From: an uncultured Flavobacterium sp.
Lineage (GTDB): Bacteria; Bacteroidota; Bacteroidia; Flavobacteriales; Flavobacteriaceae
Length of the DNA: 64,000 nt
Assembly: GCF_946478785.1 (NCBI RefSeq)
Contig: NZ_CAMLDD010000017.1
Span: 49,467-113,466, forward strand
Reading direction: 5' to 3'
The position numbers and the translations under genes are program-made. This document shows positions 48,601 through 54,586 of this stretch, in pieces; positions within the stretch are counted from its first letter, which is position 1; the number at the start of each line of letters is the position of its first letter. The notes below the pieces were generated by a model that searched no databases, was not told the origin of the DNA, and saw only the letters and a list, made by a program, of their open reading frames with translations.

Positions 48601-48844
48601 TGCCGATGGAAAATATACTTTTTATCTAGCTTCTGATGATGGAAGTAAACTTTATATCAATGACAAACTTCTTATTGATAATGATGGCTTGCATGGTTTC
48701 AGTGAAAAAAGAGGTGAAGTAACATTAAAGAAAGGACTTTTGCCAATTCGTTTAGAGTATTTTCAGGAAAGTTATGGAGATGGGCTTTCGGTGGATTTTT
48801 CATCAGAAGAAATGACCAGAACCAGTCTTTTTCCTTCTATTTAA
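45602..48844 (+). CDS. GH31 alpha-glycosidase with chitobiase C-terminal-like and PA14 domains
   Basis: A 1080-residue exported enzyme (signal F-L-V-T-I-F-S-L-V-S-A-V-L-S-A-Q). The GH31 barrel has D-M-D-W-H (about 257), the nucleophile in W-W-L-D-W-Q-Q-W-G (Asp about 375) and the acid/base in F-S-G-D-T-H-V-T-W (Asp about 430). W-L-D-W-Q-Q differs from both other GH31s here, so the specificity is likely different. After the beta-sheet domains come a chitobiase/hexosaminidase C-terminal-like module (about 866-945, Y-Y-T-T-D-G-S-V-P-T) and a PA14 module (about 948-1080, Y-T-F-Y-L-A-S-D-D-G-S-K-L-Y-I-N). There is no T9SS domain, unlike its upstream neighbours, suggesting periplasmic or outer-membrane-associated action. 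A perfect inverted repeat precedes it. Confidence 0.9.
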   Translation: MKTKQFLVTIFSLVSAVLSAQKYKPEANPLATVVSGNARFTVLSPRVIRMEWSNDGKFTDNASLTFVNRNLPVPKFTKKETKGELQIVTNVVKLKYKTGSGKFTDKNLSVDFIVNGKTTTWKPGLANNKNLLGTTRTLDGVDGPAKELEQGIISRDGWYLIDDSERPLFDNSEWNWVMARPGDKPQDLYLFAYDSDYKTALKDYTDIAGKIAMPPRFAFGAWWSRYREYSDTEFRDLVGEFKMHDVPLDVFVIDMDWHIKSLPEFFKNGQRQRDQAGEDSGWTGFTWNKNLFPSPEKFLKWTNEQHLKTCLNLHPASGIQPYEEAYPEMAKAMGIDPATKKYVPFDITDKKFATNYMKLVLHPIEKAGVDFWWLDWQQWGSTNIPGVNPTFYLNYVHYSDMERQNKVRPLIFHRWGGLGNHRYQIGFSGDTHVTWESLNYQPYFTSTAANVGFGYWSHDIGGHQGDAGTAELYTRWIQWGVFSPIFRTHATAAPQHERRIWAYPLDNFLIMREAYLLRYSLVPYLYNEAHNTYETGVSTVHPMYYDYPKDENAYSIPNQYMFGRDMIVNPITKPIEKDKVFLTQETWLPEGKWYESSTGTIIKGGKKIAMPFTLGDIPVFVKEGAIIPMQTKVERTDEKPLNPLILAFYPGKKGALKLYEDEGNNNNFKKNAFSYTPVTSEQTGNKMNIVISPVEGSFPGMLTSRGYELRFPCSFPPTAVSINGENIPYSEEAKSGSWTYAGNDFETRIYVSEFPTNTKVAVEVEFPNYDQQLLSGKKGQIKYMKNFETFRLLNDWNDGLYSPFEIMSLSQFGQNIEYNLTDIKTQIDGFSDRWNSALLTIQSISETNKRYKPYYELLKNYGSISERPEFKTSEIESETKAKVEFIQKGTDKIYYTTDGSVPTRSSQLYTKAFEVAVPARVNAIACPAGDGSCSSVISKIFYNKKTGLNYNLYKGKWSKMPDFSKLTPVDKGYAPDFDLNKIKHDSNNYGLVYNGYINIPADGKYTFYLASDDGSKLYINDKLLIDNDGLHGFSEKRGEVTLKKGLLPIRLEYFQESYGDGLSVDFSSEEMTRTSLFPSI

Positions 48845-48895
48845 GGACCTTTTTTAAACATTAAATATTTCAGGAAATTAAGACGTATTTGAACA

Positions 48896-48932
48896 TGCCC
48901 CAAAAAGCTAGACACTATTTGGGGCATTTTTT
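48896..48932 (+). mobile_element. Solo insertion-sequence end acting as hairpin terminator
   Basis: TGCCCCAAA and TTTGGGGCA flank a loop containing GCTAGACACTA, then six T. The same hairpin and loop (GTTAGACACTA) occur at 63953-63985 at the presumed left end of an IS3-type element. No transposase is attached here, so this is a relic. It serves well as terminator after the GH31 gene. Confidence 0.55.
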
Positions 48933-49318
48933 ATTAATAAAAACTTTTGGGTGTAATTAGTTTTTTGATGATCACACCCAACCGGTTAATAAAGCAATAA
49001 CAATTGGCTGAATTTTAGAAGTCTTCCTTGTCGTGCTATAGTAGAATGTATATCGATTTTTTATTTTTTAACTAAAATAACAGAGCCTGTAAAAACCAAT
49101 AAAAGTTTGATTAAAAGAGCAGGAATTTGTGGCAATTTAATTTGAAATTCATGAAATTTTGTAGTAAATTTAATGTAATTGAACAGATAAGAGAGTGATT
49201 TAACACAGTAACAAAGATAATTTGTACAGGACTTACAAGTAAAATTAAACTTAAGTTACAGTTATTTTCCCTCAAAAGAAACTTTAAAAGTATTAAATAA
49301 CTACATATTAAAATAGAA
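48933..49318. other. Intergenic region before the oxidoreductase gene
   Basis: About 390 bp with no supported gene. It is AT-rich sequence following the solo IS end. I see no further repeats or clear promoter. Confidence 0.5.
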
Positions 49319-50455
49319 ATGAAAAAATATAAAATAGGATTAATAGGCTATGGAGGATTTGGAACATTCCTTCATCATTGGTGGAACAAGTTAGAAAACG
49401 TAGAAGTTACGGCTATTGCCGATTCAGGAAGGCATCCTCACAATATTGAAAATTGCAAGAATTATCATGATTGGAAAGAACTCATTAACGATGCCGAAAT
49501 TGATATTGTCAGTATTGTTACACCTCCAGACCTCCATGTTGAAATGGCTTGCGAAGCCATGAAAGCGGGTAAGCATGTTTTGCTGGAAAAACCTGTTGCG
49601 ATTAGCGAAGAAGGTGCTCAGCAAATCTTAAGGACACAAAAAGAAACAGGTATGGCTATTACGGTTAATCATATGATTCGTTATAATCCTATCATTCAAT
49701 CTTTGATGGAACTGGGTCAAAGTGGCGCATTTGGTAAGCTTAGACACGTAGTAGTGAACAATTATGCCCAGGATGAGGCTTTGCCTGTTAATCATTGGTT
49801 TTGGAAAAAAGAAATGTCCGGAGGTATCCTTATTGAGCACGGAGTCCATTTTTTTGATATTGTTAAAGCCTTAAGTGGTCAGCAGTATAGTAAAGTATAT
49901 GGAGTTTCAGATAATCGTAATGAATCACAACGAGACAGGGTGGCTGCCATGGTATTGTATAATGAAGGACTGATTGCTAATTATTATCATGCTTTTTCAG
50001 GTCCGGGTTTATTTGAACAAACGACCATACATCTTGCCTATGACCTGGCCAGAGTTGAGGTTGAAGGTTGGATTCCTTTGAAAGGAACTATAAAAGCCAT
50101 TGTGAATGAACAGAGTAAAGAAGAATTAAAAAAGATTCCAGGGTGGGAGATAGGCAAGGCTGAAGCTCTTGATAATCTCAGAGATGTATCCAGACCGGAA
50201 GGATGGGGCGCATCTGATCCATCTGTCGCAACTAACAAAGAATTGACATATTGTGGCGGAATTGGCTATGATGTTGATGAAATGGTGTCGGGTACGTTTG
50301 AAATTCCACAAAACAAGGGTGAAGTATACGGTGAAGGAGTGCAATCAACTCTGAAAGACCTGATTCAAAAAATAGAAAATAAAGACCACCAATTGACCAT
50401 AACAGTGGAGGATGCTGTCGAAGCATTGAAGATTGCTATTCTCGCTTCTGAATAA
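49319..50455 (+). CDS. Gfo/Idh/MocA family oxidoreductase
   Basis: A 378-residue protein without a signal peptide, so cytoplasmic. The N-terminal Rossmann fold has G-L-I-G-Y-G-G-F-G (about 7-15) and the family E-K-P-V-A motif (about 94-98). The C-terminal alpha/beta domain has a catalytic-type I-E-H-G-V-H-F-F-D (about 176-184). Family members use NAD(P) to oxidise or reduce sugars, inositols or sugar acids. The substrate is not deducible. Placed after the solo IS end and before a terminator, it forms its own unit at the edge of the PUL; processing of a released monosaccharide is a plausible but unproven role. Confidence 0.9.
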   Translation: MKKYKIGLIGYGGFGTFLHHWWNKLENVEVTAIADSGRHPHNIENCKNYHDWKELINDAEIDIVSIVTPPDLHVEMACEAMKAGKHVLLEKPVAISEEGAQQILRTQKETGMAITVNHMIRYNPIIQSLMELGQSGAFGKLRHVVVNNYAQDEALPVNHWFWKKEMSGGILIEHGVHFFDIVKALSGQQYSKVYGVSDNRNESQRDRVAAMVLYNEGLIANYYHAFSGPGLFEQTTIHLAYDLARVEVEGWIPLKGTIKAIVNEQSKEELKKIPGWEIGKAEALDNLRDVSRPEGWGASDPSVATNKELTYCGGIGYDVDEMVSGTFEIPQNKGEVYGEGVQSTLKDLIQKIENKDHQLTITVEDAVEALKIAILASE

Positions 50456-50485
50456 ATTTATTACCCTGTTATATTGATTATATAA

Positions 50486-50518
50486 TTAAGTCCTTCAAGT
50501 TTTTGAAGGACTTTTTAA
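50486..50518 (+). terminator. Rho-independent terminator after the oxidoreductase
   Basis: AAGTCCTTCAA (50488-50498) pairs perfectly with TTGAAGGACTT (50503-50513), a four-base loop and a T-run. Confidence 0.88.
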
Positions 50519-50716
50519 TTATGCTGAATGGTTTCCATTTTAGCCTAAGGAATAATTTAGTTAAGAATTCTGCTAAAGTTCCAATTTAGGACATTCTTCG
50601 ATCTTGTTAATTTTAGAAATCATTTTGCAATAAATATTCCACTAATTTTAAACTTAACATACAATTTATGTTATAGTAAACTTGTCATTGTACCCTTGTA
50701 AACTAAAAACAAAAAA

Positions 50717-53700
50717 ATGGTTACAAGGTTATTTGTAGTATGGTTTATTACAATGAAGTCATTTGGACAGCAAATAAAATTTGAGAATTTTACCACAACT
50801 CAGGGGCTGTCTAATAATTCGGTAATTGATATTGAAAACGACAAAGACGGAGGGCTCTGGATTGCAACCTGGGATGGATTGAATTATTATGATAGCCATA
50901 ATTTTAAAATCTTTAAGCATAATTTTGATGATCCTAAAACAATTTCCAGTAATTATATCACAAAACTAGCCAGGGACAATAAAGGCTTTATCTGGTTAAT
51001 TACTAATGAAGGCGATGTCAATAGGTATGTGGGAAATGATGAATTTAAAAAATTCAGCTTCAAAGACCTTCCAAAAAACTTTCAAATTTCTAAAAAAGGA
51101 AATATTGTCGTACAAACAAGTACTGCTTACTATGAATTTAAAGAAGGAGCTTTTTTTGCAATACCTTACAATTCCATAAAAAAAACAGACACCAAAAGCT
51201 TAAAAAGCATCTTGTTAAAAAAGTATCCTAAAGTGGTTATCAATGATGTTTTAAAGGATAGGGCAGGAAATATTTGGTATGCCACTCAAAAAAACGGACT
51301 GTATATCATAGCTAATGACAGGGGTGAAAATATTCAGCATTTTACTTCTGATTCATATTTACCTTATTCATTTAAGAGCGATGAAATAGAGACGCTTCAC
51401 GAAGATGCTTTCGGAAATATTTGGCTAGGTCAGAAAGATGGGGGATTGAGCATGGCTTACCGGGGTTCTGAAAAAATAAACTCAATAGTACCTCATCCTG
51501 CAAAACATCCCAATTTACCAACAGAAACTATTAGGGCTATTACGAAAGACGCAAATGGAAAAACCTGGCTGGGTTATTACACAAACGGACTCTATTACTA
51601 CAATGAAAAAAGTCATACATACGAAAAGTATAAAATAAAAGAAGCAGCTTTAGATCCCGATTGGGAAAGAGTCAGAAATTTGTTTACTGCAAGTGACGGA
51701 ACAATCTGGGCAGGAACATACAAAGGAATTATATGTATTTCAGGTACAAAGCACACCTGCTATGAGGCTGGCAATATCAAAGAACTGCCCAATAACAGGT
51801 CTTATTCTATTTATGAGGATAAAAATAAACAGCTTTGGATAGGGTGTTGGGGAGGTGTGGCTAAATTCAATTTAAAAACTCAAAAATTTGAGAGCTTTAA
51901 AGGGCAAAAAGCACTAAATAAATACCATATCAGATGTGTCAGAAACAATAAGCAGCATTTAATTCTGGCTACTGAAAGCGATGGGGTTATCGTTTTTGAT
52001 TTAGAAACTAACCGTATAGATCAAATTTCAGAACAACAGGGTATCTTAGGCAATAGTGTTTATGCTGTCCTGATCGATAAGACTACAGATAATTATTGGA
52101 TTGCTTCCTTAGGAGGTGTCAGCATCTATAATAAAAATAAAGGCCTGATTAAAAATATTACAGAGGCAGATGGTCTTCCAAGCCACATGGTTTACGGTCT
52201 TATCGATAATGGAGATAAAGTTTGGATTAGTACCACAAAAGGAATAGCATCCATTACCAAAAGTAATTATAAGGTTACTTCCTTTAATCCAAATCATGGA
52301 TGGCAGGCACCGGAATTTTCAGAAGGAGCCCATTATCAGGATACTAAAGGGCATTTGTATTTTGGAGGTGTAAACGGACTTAATTATTTCAATCCTAAAA
52401 CTATTCATTCTGATAGTTATAATGCAAAAATCAAGGTTAGGGTAGATGGCAACGAAAATTATTTGCCCATAATAGAAAAAGGCTTCAGTAATAATGAATT
52501 AGAAATTGAAATAACTCCTATTGGATTTCCTAAAGAAAACAAATTTAAAATCTATTATAAATTAGAAGGAAGAGATAAAAATTGGAGCTTACTGCCAGAT
52601 ACAAAGAAAATAGAATATGCCAATTTATCTTCTGGAGATTACCATTTTTTGATTAAACAAGGTGAAAATGGAATTGCTGAACCTGTATTTTTTACGCTGC
52701 ATATCAGTGAAGCATTTTACGAAACAATTTTGTTTTATATTTTGCTATCCGTTTTTATGCTAATCAGCTGTATGCTGTTGATTTATTTTAAGAATAAAGC
52801 CGCTGCAGCGAAACAAAAGTATCTCGTGGCAAAGATACAGGCCCGTACTGCAATTATTGAAAATCAGAAAAAAGATTTAAAGGCCATTAATGAAAAACTG
52901 GATGAAAAGAACAAAAAAATATCAGAGCAGAAAGAAAAACTTTTAAAACTCCATAGCGGTCTTAAAAACGAAAATTTTGAAATTGAAAAATTTAAAACGT
53001 TCATGCTCGCAGAGTTTCAGGATCCAATAGCCAGAATAATTAAAATTTCAAATACGTACAAAAAAGATAGTGAAGCGCAAAGGGATTTACTTTTGCAATC
53101 AGGTAAACTGGCTAATCTCATTTCAGAATGGAATTATCTAAGTTATGTTAAAGATATTGGTCCCATAAAGAAATCTGCAGTTAATCTGTTTCCTGTTTTA
53201 AAGAGCAGTATTGAAAAGTTTAAAAAAGAACTGCAGCGTAACCAGGTAAATTTAAATTGTGAAATAGACAACTCGCCTAATTTTATTGCCATAGATGTAT
53301 TACGGGTAAAGTTATTATTGCAGTATTTTTTCAATGATATCAGTAAATATTCTGAAACTGACAGTACTTTAGATATTAAAATTGGATATGAAAACAACTT
53401 TTTAAATGTTACTGCAGTTTCTGATAGTATAATATTAAAAAACAACTGGTACAATATTGTGCATTATAGTCCTTACTTTAAAGCTTTACAGGTATTAATG
53501 GAAGACTTAAAGGGTAATTTTTTTAATAATTCTGAAGAAAAATTTATTTGTACTTTACAAATTCCGTTAGAGTTAGCTGAAGAAAATTTAAAGACCAAAG
53601 AAATCATTTCCTGGAGACATGTCAATGAAGAAGAGCAGTTTTCTTTGGATAAAGAATTGTTTTTAGTTTTTAGTGACCAATCCAATTATACCGCAGCAAA

Positions 53701-54409
53701 TCAGGTTCTGGAGAATGATAGTCATCATTTATTTTTTGAAAATTCTGTGAGTGATTTGAGCTCAGCCATAAAACAAATCAATTTTTCTGCTTTGGTATTT
53801 TATCAGGCAACGTTCTCAAAAGAACTAATTCATTTTTTAGAGTCTAATAGAAGTACTTCCGGTCTCAAAATGCCCATGATTTATATATCTGAAGATATTA
53901 ATTATGAATTGCATGAACAGTTATTAGAACTTGGTATTGATACACTCATTCAATTGCCTGCCAGCTCCTCCTTTATAACCAAAAAAATCACCTCTTTAAT
54001 TGCTAAAAACAAAGAGGTACAGCAGGAAAATAAAATGCAGCAAAAAATATTTCAAATTTTAACAGAAGATGATCCCTTGGTAACTAATAATGACAAACTG
54101 GTAAAAAAAGCTTTAAAAATAATAAAAACAGAGTTACAGGATCCTTCTTTTAATGTAGAAACACTTGTAGAAAATTTGGGGATTTCGAGAGTAAAATGTT
54201 ATCGCATATTTAAAGAAGCACTGAATCAGTCACCTTCTGATGTGATAACCTCTTTTAGATTACAAAAAGCAGAAATACTATTAAAAACAAAAAAATTAAA
54301 TATTTCTGAGATCAGTTTTGAGTGTGGTTATAATGATCCGAAGTATTTTGGACGATCGTTCAAAAAATATTTTGGAAAAAGTCCTAAAGAGTACAAATCA
54401 ATTGCCTAA
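50717..54409 (+). CDS. HTCS-like sensor/AraC regulator with degenerate kinase and receiver (pseudo-phosphorelay)
   Basis: A 1230-residue protein with signal/anchor, periplasmic propeller repeats (L-W-I-A-T-W-D-G-L, I-W-L-G-Q-K-D-G-G, L-W-I-G-C-W-G-G-V), a Y_Y_Y domain (about 580-665), one TM (about 668-692) and a charged coiled coil (about 700-755). At the H-box position it reads L-A-E-F-Q-D-P, so His is replaced by Ala (about 763). An ATPase-like fold follows with only a vestigial F-F-N-D and no glycine boxes. The receiver-like region (about 975-1095) has S-A-L-V-F-Y-Q in place of the I-x-S-D acceptor motif and no S/T-K-P. The AraC HTH (about 1126-1230; I-S-F-E-C-G-Y-N-D-P-K-Y-F-G-R-S-F) is intact. 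It probably signals by conformational coupling through the coiled coil. It precedes a second SusCD pair. Confidence 0.88.
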   Translation: MVTRLFVVWFITMKSFGQQIKFENFTTTQGLSNNSVIDIENDKDGGLWIATWDGLNYYDSHNFKIFKHNFDDPKTISSNYITKLARDNKGFIWLITNEGDVNRYVGNDEFKKFSFKDLPKNFQISKKGNIVVQTSTAYYEFKEGAFFAIPYNSIKKTDTKSLKSILLKKYPKVVINDVLKDRAGNIWYATQKNGLYIIANDRGENIQHFTSDSYLPYSFKSDEIETLHEDAFGNIWLGQKDGGLSMAYRGSEKINSIVPHPAKHPNLPTETIRAITKDANGKTWLGYYTNGLYYYNEKSHTYEKYKIKEAALDPDWERVRNLFTASDGTIWAGTYKGIICISGTKHTCYEAGNIKELPNNRSYSIYEDKNKQLWIGCWGGVAKFNLKTQKFESFKGQKALNKYHIRCVRNNKQHLILATESDGVIVFDLETNRIDQISEQQGILGNSVYAVLIDKTTDNYWIASLGGVSIYNKNKGLIKNITEADGLPSHMVYGLIDNGDKVWISTTKGIASITKSNYKVTSFNPNHGWQAPEFSEGAHYQDTKGHLYFGGVNGLNYFNPKTIHSDSYNAKIKVRVDGNENYLPIIEKGFSNNELEIEITPIGFPKENKFKIYYKLEGRDKNWSLLPDTKKIEYANLSSGDYHFLIKQGENGIAEPVFFTLHISEAFYETILFYILLSVFMLISCMLLIYFKNKAAAAKQKYLVAKIQARTAIIENQKKDLKAINEKLDEKNKKISEQKEKLLKLHSGLKNENFEIEKFKTFMLAEFQDPIARIIKISNTYKKDSEAQRDLLLQSGKLANLISEWNYLSYVKDIGPIKKSAVNLFPVLKSSIEKFKKELQRNQVNLNCEIDNSPNFIAIDVLRVKLLLQYFFNDISKYSETDSTLDIKIGYENNFLNVTAVSDSIILKNNWYNIVHYSPYFKALQVLMEDLKGNFFNNSEEKFICTLQIPLELAEENLKTKEIISWRHVNEEEQFSLDKELFLVFSDQSNYTAANQVLENDSHHLFFENSVSDLSSAIKQINFSALVFYQATFSKELIHFLESNRSTSGLKMPMIYISEDINYELHEQLLELGIDTLIQLPASSSFITKKITSLIAKNKEVQQENKMQQKIFQILTEDDPLVTNNDKLVKKALKIIKTELQDPSFNVETLVENLGISRVKCYRIFKEALNQSPSDVITSFRLQKAEILLKTKKLNISEISFECGYNDPKYFGRSFKKYFGKSPKEYKSIA

Positions 54410-54417
54410 AAGTTTCT

Positions 54418-54454
54418 GTTAGCTCAGTGTTTACGCAAAGTTAGCTCAGTGTTA
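54418..54454 (+). promoter_or_regulatory. Tandem operator candidate (GTTAGCTCAGTGTT twice, 22-bp spacing)
   Basis: Two identical 14-bp copies start at 54418 and 54440, exactly two helical turns apart, in the gap between the degenerate HTCS gene and susC, about 100 bp upstream of its -7 box. Tandem direct repeats on one helix face are what a dimer of AraC-type domains would recognise. Confidence 0.65.
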
Positions 54455-54555
54455 GTGAACAAAACACCCCTTTTTTGTCGTTAATTTTATCCTAATTTGA
54501 ATCTAAAATCCTCTATTCTGAAACAAAATTACCCCATTTGGCAAATCGCTTAAAA

Positions 54556-54563
54556 TACTTTTG
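54556..54563 (+). promoter_or_regulatory. -7 promoter box (TACTTTTG) for the second susC
   Basis: TACTTTTG is an exact TAnnTTTG match 24 bp before the ATG at 54587. A TTTG at 54537-54540 could be the -33 element, though the 15-bp spacing is a little short. Confidence 0.5.
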
Positions 54564-54586
54564 GCGAAACATAAAATACTAATTAA

